The notes beneath the pieces were generated by a model that saw nothing but the letters and a program-made list of their open reading frames with translations, was not told the origin of the DNA and searched no databases. DNA of 64,000 bases from Dermanyssus gallinae (lineage: Eukaryota; Arthropoda; Arachnida; Mesostigmata; Dermanyssidae). The position numbers and the translations under genes were made by a program. The stretch spans positions 1,302,001 to 1,366,000 of the forward strand of contig QVRM01005404.1 in the NCBI GenBank assembly GCA_003439945.1, in the 5' to 3' direction. How positions within the stretch are numbered: position 1 is the stretch's first letter; each line of letters opens with the position of its first letter. This document shows, in pieces, positions 11,377 through 23,050 of this stretch.

Positions 11377-13518
11377 ATGCTTGTGGGCGACTCGCCTGTA
11401 CGCAAAGAACCGGACAAGGTACCGGCCGACGAGCCAGGCCAAGATAGCCAAGCAATGCAACAGGCGAGTCAAACCGGCAGTGATAACTACGCACCGGAAG
11501 GAAACTCAGACGAGGTGGATGAACCGAGGTGTCCTCGACTAGCGCAAGCACTGCGCCTAATAGAAGACATATACAAGGTCACTGCTAGTCTGAAGAATAT
11601 GCATCTCGTTGTCAAAAGCTCATCGGAAAAACTAAGATTCGTAATCAGAGATATGGTGAGGGCAGAGAAGATGAAGGACGCCGACGAACGGCAAGAAACC
11701 GATTTGCTCCCTGACGAGTCAAGAGATGTTGCCTGCCAGTGCACGCCACATATGCTAAGTACGCACGGCAAGATAAAGGTCATAGATGATCTTATCAAGA
11801 ACTGCAAAACAGCAGATGATCTAAAGGATCTTCTGATGAAGGAGTGGCCCTGCGGCGTGTTTAACAACGTGTCTCAGCTCAAAACAAGCATATTAAAGGA
11901 TAGTCCTCTTCGACTCCTCATAGCACGAGGTGAGGACCCGGCTGACTCCGTTGTCTGGAAAAATGTGGCCTCGCAGTTTCAAGGAATAGCAGGGGAAGCT
12001 GGGAAGAAAGTTAGTACCGTGCTGTCGAGCCTTATTAAGGAGACGCAGAACGACAAACGAACCATTGCACGAGCTCTGGTGGCGATCCGGTTGCCAAAGG
12101 ACTCGGGGCAATGGGAAGACCTCGAGCTTATAGAGAAGGTAATTGAACGAGCCAACGAGCTCTTGGAGAATACAGAGGAGCTACGCGTAGCAGGGGCAAT
12201 CCCGTGCTACATGACTAGTCAAGGCGAGGTAAGGGGCGTTAAAAAGCTTCTTGAATGTGTGGCCCGGAAACACAACGCTTGCGTAGCAGTGACATCTAAG
12301 TAAAGTTTTCGGGCTGACCCTCAGCCAAGATTTAACGTCCACGGAACTGTTTTTTACATTGCTTCATAGACGGACCCCCATAAATACAAATGTGCAGCGG
12401 TGGGGTTCGAACCCGCGCACCTATGTGTCTCCTCCGGTTGCGAGGCGGAGACTTAATCCACTACGCCACCGGGCTCGACAGCAGTGACATCTGGGAGAAA
12501 CAGAAAAGGGGATTCTGCCAAACGAGAAAGACGTGCCAGAAAGGCATCGAGTGGCACGTCCATACTTGTCCATAAGGAGGACGGTGTGTCCTACGCAGAC
12601 ACCTTGAAGCGATTGTGTAACAACATTGATCCCGCACAATACAACGTGAAGGTCACTGGGGTGCAACGGCTTGCCAGCGGGGACATGCGGCTAAGGGTCG
12701 CAGAAACAACAGAGGGCGCATCGGCACATTTCTTTGATGCACTAAAATCAAAAGGAGACGCCAATGTATCGACTGACCACTCTGCACTAAAAAAAATTAT
12801 AGTAAGGAATCTGCTCGAAGGTACAAACCGGGAAGATGTCGATCAAGCAATTAGACATGCCGCCAGCGTTGCTGGCCTCTTGCTTGTAGAAGAACCACAG
12901 AAAGGAGCCAACGGCCGGTGGTCGGCTCTGGCCCGAATGAACTCATCCGACTTCGCAAAGCTGATGAGGGTTGGACGGATCCAGATTGGCTGGTCGTCCT
13001 GTCCCATCTCAGAATGGGTCAGCGTGCCGACATGCCAGAAATGCCAGAGAGTTGGGCACCAGGCTCAATCTTGTACATTCGAAGAAGTCACGGTCAAACG
13101 ATGTCATAAATGCGGCACCCTGGGTCACGTCGCAAAAGATTGCGAGGGGTCCCTCTCATGTTATAACTGCGGGGTACCCGGGCATGCAGCCAACTCTGCA
13201 GCCTGCCCGGGATAAAGAATGAAGATCGCCGAGGCCAGGCGCCATTTGGACCAAGCAGGCCCTCGACGGAAAATGCAAAACTGTCCTTTAACAACAACCA
13301 AGGAAACCCGTCCTCTTCCACAAGCGGAGTCGCCACCTACCCTTGAACCCACGGAAGATGTGGCGCTGAGCGGGCAAAGCCCTCCTGCGGATACGCCTAC
13401 TGTCGACGCAGACGGTTTTAGGCCGGTTATCTCGCGAAAGAACCGCAAAAGAGGACAGCAATCCCCGACTGATGATCAACGGTTAGCCAAATCTCAGCAC
13501 TCAAATGATGCGAATTAA
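11377..13518 (+). pseudogene. ORF1 (Gag-like, three CCHC zinc knuckles) of the R1-like LINE, disrupted
   Basis: ORF1 proteins of this LINE type bind element RNA in a ribonucleoprotein. The first ATG in frame is at 11377; the frame is open from 11311 without an ATG. It runs to a stop at 12301-12303 inside an inserted SINE and resumes in the same frame after the insertion (12481 onward). It then hits TAA at 13213-13215, directly after the knuckles, and continues open in the same frame from 13216 to a stop at 13516-13518. The knuckles lie at 13033-13205: CQKCQRVGHQAQSC, CHKCGTLGHVAKDC and CYNCGVPGHAANSAAC (the last with one extra spacing residue). The region before them is charged and probably helical. 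The segment after the knuckles is Pro/Arg-rich. The true pre-decay end is most likely 13518, because that reading overlaps the ORF2 start. Confidence 0.85.
12298..12479 (-). repeat. tRNA-derived SINE (family A) inserted in LINE ORF1, with target-site duplication
   Basis: The insertion is about 182 bases and lies antisense to the LINE. Read on the minus strand, its head has A box GGTGGCGTAGTGG and B box GCGGGTTCGAACCCC. The body contains GCACATTTGTATTTATG and the tail CTTGGCTGAGGGTCAGCCCG. Perfect 13-base copies of AGCAGTGACATCT flank it (12285-12297 and 12480-12492). The tail ends GAAAACTTTACTT rather than in a long poly(A). Related copies lie at 23637-23789 (+) and 25240-25312 (-, tail half only). 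Confidence 0.9.
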
Positions 13519-16506
13519 GGTTATTCAACTAAACTGTAACAGGAGCCGCGGAGCTCATCTAATGCTAGACGAAATAGTGTCTAGGAGGAGCACTGCACTC
13601 TCTCTGCTTAGCGAGCCTAATGTGAAACTGGCAAAGAAGAACCAGACGACCTGGGTTGTGGATGCTCAGACCAGTACCTGCATTGTGCATAATCTGCCAT
13701 CATGTCTCCGAGTTACGGGTTGTGGAAGAGGATCAAATTTCACATGGATAGACGTGGACGGCGTCGGTCGTTTCTACTCATGTTACAGCAGTCCAAACGG
13801 CACGCTGGACGACTTGGAGGGCCTGCTCGAGGAGATGACAACGTCAGCGAAAGATTGCCCTCTACCACTAGTGGTCTTTACTGGAGACTTTAACGCAGCC
13901 TCGACAACATGGGGGGCAACCAACACTAATAGAAGAGGCAGAGTTGTTCTTGAGTGGTTAGCAATGCATGACCTTGTTGTTCTCAATAAAGGAAACGACC
14001 CTACCTTCCACCGCGGGGGAACTGAGTCGCACATCGATTTGACGATCTGTAAGAGAAGCCACGTTTTTAAGATTTCAAATTGGACCATACTACTTGACGA
14101 AGAGAACCTTAGCGATCACTATTGTATAGAATTTGACGTCGAAGGAACCACCCCATTAGCAGCCCTTTCTGCCTCGGTTAGGTCAACCCGGCTAAAGCCA
14201 CCTGACAACAGGGAGCTGCAAAGGAGGCTGGCAAAAATACTTAAAGTAAAGGGTGAACCTGAAACCGCTCAAGAGCTTCAGAACGTTCTGGAGGAAGCGT
14301 GCAAGACGCCAAGCAAGAGGCGAACGCATCCAAAGCGACTACGTCCAGTTTCGCCGAAGTATTGGTGGAACGGAGAGATCGCGGAAGCCCGCAGACGCTG
14401 CATCTACGCCAGGCGAAGATTCACCAGGGCAAGGCGCAGTAGAAGGAATAACATAATCATTGCGCAATTGCAAAACGAATTTAGAAGATTTAGGGCCATT
14501 CTACGCAAAACTATAGATGAAAGCAAGGAACGATGCCATAAGGAATTCTTGTCGGGAATAGAAAACGACCCGTGGGGACGACCGTACAAGCTGATCCGTG
14601 GCAAGACAAAAACAAGAAAGAGCGCTAACCTTTCCCCGGACGAACGCCGACGGGTAATAGAAACGCTTTTCCCTCGACATCCATCCCTCAACAGGACGCC
14701 TTTCGAAGCGGGTGCGGACGAGAGACCAGTCCAAGGGGTGACTCTAGAGGAGGTCCGTACAGCGGGAGAGAGACTGAAGGCCGGAAAAGCACCAGGGCCT
14801 GATGGTATACCGGCTTCCGCCGTAAAAGTTCTCTTTAACGAGTTTCCTGAAGTAGTTTCCCACGTTGCCACACGGATACTCAGATCCGGACGCTTGCCTC
14901 TGATTTGGAAGAAGGCCAACCTTGTGCTTATTCCCAAAATGAACGGCACCTACCGACCAATCTGCCTAGTCAGTACACTGGCCAAGGGTATTGAGGCGAT
15001 TATAGAAAACCGTTTGCGATTATTTGCAGAAGAACGCGGCCTTCTTTCACCGAATCAGTTCGGATTTCGCAAAAGGCCGCTCGTGTCTGACCGCAATACA
15101 GCGGGTCGTTGCTAAGGCGGAAGATCTACGACAATCCCCGGCAAGGTCCAGGAATCTTCTCATTGTCGTACTGCTGGATGTTAAGAATGCTTTCAACAGC
15201 TTACCCTGGAGGGTGATACTGGGGACGCTCAAGAGAAAAAGAGTTCCGAACTACCTTTGTCGAATTGTCTCGGACTACCTGAACGAACGGCGGGTAGACA
15301 ATGAGGGATCCGAATTTGAAATGACAGCTGGAGTTCCCCAGGGTTCCATCTTGGGCCCTCTTTTATGGAACTTGGCGTACGACGATGTCCTACGCTTAAG
15401 TAACCTACCAGAAGAGGACAGAGCTACTTGCGTATGCGGACGACCTTGCAGTCGTAGTACAGGGCGGCACCCCCCAGCAACTGGAACTTAGAGCCAATGA
15501 CGCCCTGGCCGAGATTTCCGTCTGGATGAGGGGAGCGGGTTTGACGCTGGCTCCTACCAAAAGCGAGGGAGTCATCCTCCTTGGCCCAAGAGGGTGTGCT
15601 CTCCCAAAGCTAATCTTGAACGGCCAGGATATTCGAGTGGTTCAATCAGCCCGCTATCTGGGAATGTACCTGGACAGAGGCCTGCGAGGAACACCTCATC
15701 TCCGCTTGGCTGCAGAGAAAGCCACTAAAGTTTCACACGACATCGCCCGGCTGATGCCGAATACATTCGGACCGCGAGAATCAACGCGACGCCTTCTTAT
15801 GTCGGTTGCCGAGTCGATTATGTTATTCGCGGCCCCTGTGTGGCCACTAACCACACTGACTCTAACCCGCAACAGGGCGCTAATGCGCAAGACCCAACGA
15901 ATCGCGGCTTTACGGATTACGATGGCTTACAAGACGGTCAGCACGGCGGCTGTCCTTGTACTGGCTAGTACGATCCCTTGGGACCTGAAGGCCGACGAAC
16001 GTCGTCGCTTGTGGGCGGAACCGACAAGCAATAAGGAAGAAGAAAGGGAAAAAACGTTGATTTCTTGGCAAAATGAATGGGACGCCATACAGGACGGGGC
16101 ACCTGGGGCCCGTGTAAAGGCTCTGATCCCTGACGTTAAGGCGTGGATTAACCGGCCCGGCGGCGAGTTGACACACCACGTGACTCAAGTGCTCACAGGG
16201 CATGGCAACTTCGAGAGTTACCTCTTTAGATTAGGAAAAGCAGATACGCCACTCTGCAAGCACTGTGAAGGAACAACGGAGGACACGCCGGAACACACAA
16301 TATTGCTGTGCCCGGCGTGGGCTCCATTACGTAAGGACATAACCACAGCAAGTGACGGCAGTCTTAAGAAGCTGGCACACCTTCTTATGTACTCACGTGA
16401 TGACTGGAATCTTATAGCTCGAACAATCGAACGTATTATGCACGCCAAAGAAGAGAAGAATCGTTTTTACTTGACAAGGCCCCGTGAGGCACTCCAGGGC
16501 AGCTAA
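13505..16506 (+). pseudogene. ORF2 (APE endonuclease + reverse transcriptase) of the R1-like LINE, two frameshifts
   Basis: This would nick target DNA and copy element RNA by target-primed reverse transcription. The endonuclease occupies residues 1-212: QLN at 8-10, catalytic-type Glu in LSEPN at about 37, GDFNA at 127-131, SHIDLT at 175-180 and SDH at 203-205. The reverse transcriptase follows: GKAPGPDGIP, LVLIPKMNG, NQFGFRK, LDVKNAFNSLPW, AGVPQGSILGPLLW, and YADD at 15433-15444. A C-terminal CCHC-type finger (CKHC...EHTILLC) is at about 16254-16313. The frame breaks at the AAAA run 15071-15074, consistent with one extra A, and again between about 15405 and 15425, just before YADD. The three readable pieces are 13505-15115, 15024-15491 and about 15422-16506. 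All catalytic motifs are intact, so inactivation looks recent. Confidence 0.9.
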
Positions 16507-16709
16507 GATAAGGACGCTACTATTTACCCCCCCTCAATTGTTTGAAGTATTGCTTGCGCAGTTCCCAGTTGAGTGTGGGGATGGGGACATGACTGGTTTT
16601 TAGTGGGTTGGAGCCCCACACTACCGGCCCACATTTGCAGTGAGCTTTCCTGCCGTGGTGTCCGTGTGTGCGTACCGCATTTCCCAGTTAGTCCCTCAAA
16701 AAAAAAAAA
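16507..16709 (+). repeat. 3' untranslated region and A-tail of the R1-like LINE
   Basis: Contains GGTTTTTAGTGGGTTGGAGC and CCACACTACCGGCCC, which recur in decayed form at 7735-7785, then twelve A at 16698-16709. Confidence 0.75.
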
Positions 16710-16719
16710 TATGATTTGG

Positions 16720-17400
16720 TTTTCAACACATAAATGTATGCAAAGTCGCCCTCCTTTTCCTCTCAATCGCCCTCCAGGATGACGGCACCTGCGAATAATC
16801 TTTCCCCTTTGGTATAATCATAAGCCGCGCAGTACTCCAGGTTTGTGTTTGGCGTCCCGTCCAAGGAGCCATGCCAGCCGCCGTCTTCAGATGTTCGTTG
16901 CAAACTCGGTCCAACTCAGCTGGTTTGTTTGGCTGGAGCCGTTCCGTGGAGTGTAGCATTGCTTCTACGGAGAACTCTGCTGCTAGTTCATCGCGCATAC
17001 ATAAAGTCAGTTTGTCCCACTCTGCTGGGAATGGTTTTTGTACGTACGTCCATTGCTGAAGTGCTCTATCAAGACAGCGGAGTTTATGGGACAAACGAAT
17101 GATTGCGCCGGTTTAATCCACTTGTTGGGCTCCTTAATTGCCTTCTTTAGTAGCTTCTCCTCCTGACGTTCAAGATATAGCCGTCGCGCCCTCTTGAGAG
17201 TCCATATATACCAGCTCTAAAGTAGGTTACAGAGCGACATCTTGCACAGCTATTGTTGTGTGTACGATTCAATGTCCGGGTCACTTTTAACTGGGATAAG
17301 CGCTGCAAGCTCTGGGCCGAACTTGTTTGGGTCCAGTGTTTTAGCTAATTCCTTTGCGGCGGAGTCTCTATTTGTAGGAGTAACATTTTGACCCCTACTG
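16720..17400 (-). pseudogene. Decayed non-LTR reverse transcriptase, N-terminal part
   Basis: The minus frame 17094-16723 reads through a helical linker, then LQPNKPAELDRVCNEHLK and LMIIPKGKDYSQVPSSWRAI. These correspond to the usual KAPGPDGI and IPK-x-P-x-S-x-RPI blocks of LINE reverse transcriptases. The Gly-Pro-Asp of the first block is degraded. It differs from the R1-like element in both blocks, so it is another family. The stretch 17100-17400 appears to be its upstream linker but is too broken to confirm. Confidence 0.6.
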
Positions 17401-18350
17401 GAATATGACATTTAAAGTTACAACCTTCATGTAGCGGGTTGCTCTTTCTAAAATAGCAAGTTCCCTCCGAGTCTACGTTGGATGCAAATATACTCATTAC
17501 TGAAGTTCAAGTGTCTTCAAGTGTCGAGACATTCGTATCGGTAGTCAGACTGCAGGGGAAATTATTGAGCACAGAGAGAAAAGCGCCGGTACGGGCATCA
17601 TCAGGTTTGCGTCAGGTTCAACTCTCGTATTTAGGTCACCTGCCACTAACAGCGAAAATACAACTGAGAGAAGATAATTATAACTGATGATGCCAACTAT
17701 AAAAATCGGGCCGAAACTGCAATAGGTTTTACCGAGATCTGATGTTTTTCAGCTGACTTGCATTCATTTCATCCTGAGTGCGTTCGCAAGTGGCTCGCAC
17801 GGTGGCTACCCTGTCGTGTGGGGACAGGAGGTTCACTACTATCGGCTCGATTACTTTCGAACTCATTGCTTTGCCCCAGAAATTGGCCTAGCCCCATGGT
17901 CGGTCCTTGGCCAATAATAGAATAGAAAGCACCTTTAATTAATATACTTTTGTAATCAATTATATCAGTGTATCAAATCTGCAGAAACTAGACACAGTGG
18001 GTAAAATGCATCGTAGTTCGGAGGGCGGTTCAAGAAATCATCTACCGAGGTGTTTCTTCAAATGACGCCCGACTTCAATATTACTGAATATTTAAGTTGT
18101 TTTTATGAGACTGTATTGTCCGAAGGCACTTTATTTAAATTCAAGTAGTTCCTCATTGAATTTGAAATTTCCACAATGACACATTTTAAACAATGTAACA
18201 ACTAAGGAATTTTACGGAAAAGGCTTACCTGTGGATACGTGAGTGCATAAACAATGAAAAACATGGTCCTAATACTCGGTTGCACCAAGGCGTTTTAAAT
18301 AAAAACATTATAATATAATACATATTGAGCTAGTTTACAGAAAGCTTCTG
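17400..18350. other. Intergenic DNA, nothing recognised
   Basis: A 69-codon frame at 17478-17687 has no motif; the rest is AT-rich. Confidence 0.35.
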
Positions 18351-18395
<45 letters not shown>

Positions 18396-18396
18396 A
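18351..18396. repeat. (TA)n microsatellite
   Basis: About 45 bases, with one CA interruption. Confidence 0.95.
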
Positions 18397-18469
18397 ATCA
18401 AAAAGTTTTCGAAACAACAATTAAGCTAACGTTATGCTAGCTCTGCTATGGACCAATTCGCCGGTCATA

Positions 18470-18680
18470 CTGTGGTGTGGTATCTATCACATTTGCTGCA
18501 GTACTATCTGCATCAACACCCAAACTGTGGCTTACGAAAGTCCTCCCCGTTGCACAGGACGTGGTAAAACCCGTGAGCTCCAAAACCGTAACGTCGATCT
18601 CCCATTTCGTTAGCCCGTCATTCCGTGCTGTTCGTGGCTATTGTTCCATAAGTCGTTATGTCCACTTCACTTCTCTTCGT
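18470..18680 (-). pseudogene. Relic of LINE ORF1 zinc-knuckle region
   Basis: The nucleotide sequence matches 35500-35690 over its length (for example AAACCCGTGAGCTCCAAAAC against GAACCCGTGGGCTGCAAGCA). In that copy the minus-strand translation keeps Cys/His knuckle spacing. Here the frame is broken and only the similarity identifies it. Confidence 0.45.
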
Positions 18681-18849
18681 TCACCAGTTCAGCATATAAT
18701 TGTTAAAGGCGCATGTTTTATTAAAATTCCATCGTTTTTGGGGAACCTACGTCAGCAGCGGGCCACCTTCCAGCACGTGAACAACCGTATTTCTGCACGT
18801 ATTCAAAACCCCACTTTATCATTTAAACGCAACTGGCCCAGTCCCAGCT

Positions 18850-20640
18850 TATCACATAATTGCGGAATACCATACGTGGTAATGGGTGCTATCTGGATCC
18901 CGAATAGCGGCTGCTGCATGAACCGAAAGCATATGTGAGAATTCAATCACCGCAGCTGCGATGATGGCCTTCCTAAACCTTTCCTGAATGTGTATTAGAA
19001 AGCTGCTGCCGCTTGTTAATAAGGTGATCCCTAGGTACGTACATTTGTTTTTACATTTTATTTCCGTTCGCCTAATTTCAAGCACGTTAGCCTTGGCCAG
19101 GCGGCCGCCTCTTCAAAATTGCATGCCTCCTGTCGTTCCCCGGTTAGCCTTCAAGCCTTTCTCAGCAAGCACTGTAACTAATTGTTTAACCATGAAAAGA
19201 CTGCTACTAAAAAGTATCACATCATCTGTATACAGTTAGAATCTGGCTCACTCACGGAGGTAGCCCAACCTTAACCGATATGGCAGTCTACCCAGAAGTA
19301 CGGAACAGTAGTGCGTCTAGTCTTCGCGACACCTGCGGTTTACGTCAATCTCTCCCGCAACGCCGATCTCGTTATCAATAGGAACAGTGTTTTGTTTTAA
19401 AATGTTGATAAGTAGCCTCAACATTTCTTCTGGTGCTCTCGTTTTTGCCAGCTTTTCAACTACCGTAGGCACTGGTGCTACCTCAAACGTTGCTTTTAAA
19501 TCCACAAACACAGCACATAGGTAACTCTTCGACCTGGATAGTGTATCCCAGATTGCTCTGAGCAGCTCCTCAATTGCAGAGGAAGTTGATTTTCCTTTCC
19601 TAAATACGTAGTGCTCTTCCAGTATTGTCCCCCACCCCTATTCTTCAAAAAACAAGAACGAGTATTAAGGTCACATCGGTCCAGGGATGCAGAATTTCCC
19701 TAGTGCTTAAGCAATGTGTTCATTCCTTATCAAAACTTTCCCGTGCGCTTTTCCTTTGATGGTCTGGCGATTGCTTCCATCGCTTCCACGGAGTAAGATT
19801 GTTTCCCATTATACACCCTCACAGGTCTATTTTAGCATTGCCTTGGGTTGTATTAAATTCGGCCAATACCTCCCGAATGCTCAAACATCTGCCCGTCTCT
19901 ACTGACTTTTGCCTTCGTCTCAACCATCTATGTAGTACTACTTCAACTCTCTTATTGCTCCTCTATTTATTTTCCCAGTGCCGTTGGCTTTCCATCTCTA
20001 TAGGATCTCTCAGCGAACCGTTTAACTAGCATCCTCCAGAAGCCTTCCCTCCTACGTCGCTCGTGTATGTTACCCCAATTTTCACCCAGATATTATTGGT
20101 ATGTCTTTTCAGTCCTGCACCTTCCTACAAAATACTGTCGTCTCCTATTAAGTTCACATACCAATCGCCCAGGTATGTCAATAGGTCAATTACTGACGAC
20201 CCGGAGTGGCATTCATATGTTCACCTCATTTGCCTTGTTGACTACCCAGCAGCCAGTCTCATCCAGTATGTTTAGCAAGGCCACCGTTCTTTCCGAGTTA
20301 TTCCTGTCTAATATGGCGCGCACTCGATCATCGTCTCTGTTAACTTCGTCGCCGCCTCTAGTTCTAGTTTAGATGACGTTACTATCATCAGATTTGCTGC
20401 AACTTCTTTCACATTCATTTCTCCCACCGCCAAGTCTACCCGGACTCTTTCTGCACTCTCTTCTCGCCCAGTTATCGGGAAAATATAACCGTTTAGCCCT
20501 GCAGTTCGATATCATTATCTGAATACCTGCATTCACTACGTCCCCAAACGTAATATTATCTTGCTGAATTTGCTTGTTCTCTCACGTGAGCGGCCCATTT
20601 GCTGTCGCCTTCATATTTTAGGTCTTGGAATGTGATGAAG
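18850..20640 (-). pseudogene. Decayed CR1/Jockey-type LINE (family B), endonuclease to reverse transcriptase
   Basis: Reading down the minus strand, an endonuclease remnant (CHSGSSVIDL, near 20205) precedes FVDLKATFEVAPVPTVVEKL (box A, about 19500) and TYLGITLLTSGSS...FRKAIIAAAVIEFSHMLSVHAA (after the catalytic box, 19085-18852). The same blocks in the same order occur at 36450-37600 on the plus strand, so these are two copies of one family. Stops and frameshifts are frequent. Confidence 0.65.
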
Positions 20641-21840
20641 ATGTCATTGCACAATCTACGCTTCTGTCCTCCCGTGCAGGTCTGATTTTATCCTCGTCAT
20701 TGGTCATTGGTTGCAGCATAAGTCAGGTGGCTAACGGGGCGCCTGTCAGTGCAGCATATATATCCATATGCACTACCTATAGTAGTGCGTGCGACTGCGA
20801 CATGTATCCTGAGAATGCCTGTTTTTATTACATTTCCTTCGATGCGGGCAAGGCATCACACACTAACAAAGTAAAGGATGATCGTCTGCACACTGACAGT
20901 CGAGTAGGCATCACTTTGTAACAATGTCTTTATTTAGATATTGTTACGGTCTATAGCATACTGCCTGCATTTGATAAAAAATATCATCAGGTATATTATG
21001 TAGGATTACCTTACTACGTATTTCATAAAAATAGGCGCAAAGATACCCGCGATATATATATATGGGGGCAATCATTCAGGACTTGCCAAAGGTGTCCGGT
21101 AGGAATATATATTTATATGCAAAATAATAAGAGGCAGAAGCTGCGTTATTCGATCATGTTCATGCCGCTAATCTTTAGGCGGAATATCTCATGACGTGAT
21201 AGCCTCAATGCAGCGTTGCAAAAAGTCAGGTAAAAGCTCCGAAAATAAAACAATGCGACAACAGAAACATTGTACTACCATTAAAATAGCTATAATAAGT
21301 TATTTGCAGTCATGCCAGAAATGGCATTGTTTCGTGGCAAAAAGACAATTGATCACTTTAAAAATAACGACGCTATATAAATAAACATTTATTTGGTCAG
21401 TAACAATAATAATATAATATATTCCATTTTACTATAAATAATTGTAACAGGCTATATGTCGACCACATAATAATATATGTCATTTACCGGCCTCACTACC
21501 GCTGTACGCATTATCCTCACGCAAGTAAGTAACCCAAGTAAAGTTACTTTTAATGCGCTGTGTATTCGCTGTGGAAGAAGAAATGAATATATGCACACCC
21601 GCTTAAAAGTTCGCACCGCATTACCACAAACAGTCCGAGCACACGTGTGTACATAATTGCGCACGGCTAACCTGGCATACGATCAGGAGGCCTGGGGTTT
21701 GACCATCCTGGAAATAAAATGTTCATTTACAATAAACGAACTGGAGTCAGCACTGAGACATTTGGAATATTGTGCTAGACCATCCTCCGTCCCCTACGGG
21801 CTTAGGACCTATCATATCTTCAATGCATTAAGGGCTGGAT
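20640..21840. other. AT-rich intergenic DNA, no gene recognised
   Basis: A 98-codon frame at 20625-20921 is Cys/Ser-rich but matches nothing I recognise. It begins at the edge of the family B LINE relic. Confidence 0.35.
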
Positions 21841-22018
21841 TTATTGAGGTATCTAGGGTTTCCTTAACAGTCCTTGTGGCAGCAGTATTTGGTTCATCAT
21901 CTATTTTCGATGAGCAACGCTCAAAGAAAATTTGATCAATAACAGGGATCGAACCGGCGACAACCCGGTAGATGACAACCATGACTAGCGAATTAGTCCC
22001 CTAGACTACGCCGCCCGT
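21836..22018 (-). repeat. tRNA-derived SINE (family B-SINE), copy 1
   Basis: On the minus strand, A-box-like GGCGTAGTCTAGGGG and B box CGGTTCGATCCC are followed by a body with CAAATTTTCTTTGAGC and a tail TGCTGCCACAAGGACTGTTA. The whole unit is repeated about 360 bases on. Confidence 0.7.
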
Positions 22019-22191
22019 GGTCCCAGTGGGGACACATGTCTACGCGGACGTTCTCCTCGACCGGTTCCTGGACGCAGGTTCCTGTCGTCGCCGATGTCTT
22101 GGCTCTGTCATGAGCCAGGCCCGCGATTGACCGAGTTCTATTATTAGTTATTTTTTTATTAGAAGCGCGTAAATTGGCAGCATAGGCTGAC

Positions 22192-22385
22192 ATGTTGAGA
22201 TATCTAGGCATTCCATAAAAGTCATTGTGGCAGCATAGCCGCTGACTCTCAAGGGTATTGTTTATAATCTATTCTGAATGACACTGCTCAAAGAGAATTT
22301 GATGAACAACAGGGATCACACTGACGACATCCCGGTAGATGACAACCATGAATAGCGCACTATGCCCTAGACCACACCGCCATTT
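22192..22385 (-). repeat. tRNA-derived SINE (family B-SINE), copy 2
   Basis: A more diverged copy of 21836-22018 in the same orientation. It shares CATGGTTGTCATCTACCGGG, TTCTCTTTGAGC and TGCTGCCACAATGACTTTTA. Its B box (GTGTGATCCC) is degraded. Confidence 0.65.
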
Positions 22386-23050
22386 GGGAATATCATACTG
22401 CCACTTTAATATTAATTGTTAAACCTATGCAGTAATGAGCCCAATTATCTATGTTGTGTGAGCCTGGAGGTGGCTCAGCACACGCGGATAGTCTGTTAGA
22501 AAGGCCGTAAAGAATTTTTAGAGGACTAACTGGAAAATGCGGTGGCATACAAAGTAACCTCTGCAAGCGAGGGTCCGTAGTGCAGAGCTCCAACCTAAAA
22601 GCCAGTCATATCCTTGTCCCGCGGCCAAACTGGGGACTGCTTGCGCATCTCACCAACCAGAGAGGGGGGGGGGCGTCTACTACATCGGGCGGATGTGTTC
22701 CCCGGGGAGTACGAGGACGAAGGCACCTTAGGGGGTTAGCCATAATTTTCTCTTGTAGTATTTCTTTAGAGACTTCACATATGTGTTCCCGTACGAGAGC
22801 ATGTTCGTCATTTTTGTAGAGCTCATGTAGCTTAAGGGCCGGTGTCTTCATTAAAAGCGGTGGAGGTGTGCGCTGCTCCGCCTATGCTGGGTACTTTAGA
22901 ACAGCAGTGTTCTAGGATGTCCTCTAGTTCATCGCCGCAGTTTATCAGTCAGATTTATTATCAAATATGTTGTGTACCAACAGTACAGTTAAACGATATG
23001 CATATGTATACATACACACATTTGGACTTATAAAATAATAGATATGTGAA
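22386..23050. other. Intergenic DNA, nothing recognised
   Basis: Open frames on both strands near 22580-22851 overlap a short GC-rich stretch with a G9 run, and have no domain. Confidence 0.35.

Larger units (their letters stand above)
11311..16709 (+). mobile_element. R1-clade-like non-LTR retrotransposon, nearly full length but inactivated
   Basis: The element comprises ORF1, ORF2, a roughly 190-base 3' untranslated region and a 12-A tail at 16698-16709. The 5' boundary is not defined: recognisable coding sequence starts within about 70 bases of a (TTA)n array. The order is Gag-like ORF1 with CCHC knuckles, then ORF2 with APE endonuclease and reverse transcriptase overlapping ORF1 by 14 bases. 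This fits the R1/LOA-type LINE layout; the clade name is my inference from domain content. Lesions are a SINE insertion, one in-frame stop and two frameshifts. Sequence decay is otherwise light, so it is much younger than the other LINE relics in the window. Confidence 0.85.

Noticed and set aside
12390..12476. Functional tRNA gene on the minus strand
   Set aside because: A and B boxes are good, but the 5' and 3' acceptor halves do not pair, and the target-site duplication shows it is the head of a SINE.
11311..16709. Integrated retrovirus or LTR element
   Set aside because: There is an APE endonuclease, no integrase, no protease or LTRs, and the element ends in an A-tail, all typical of a non-LTR element.
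16723..17094. Host protein of 123 residues on the minus strand
   Set aside because: The translation contains ordered reverse-transcriptase fingers blocks, so it is a LINE relic.
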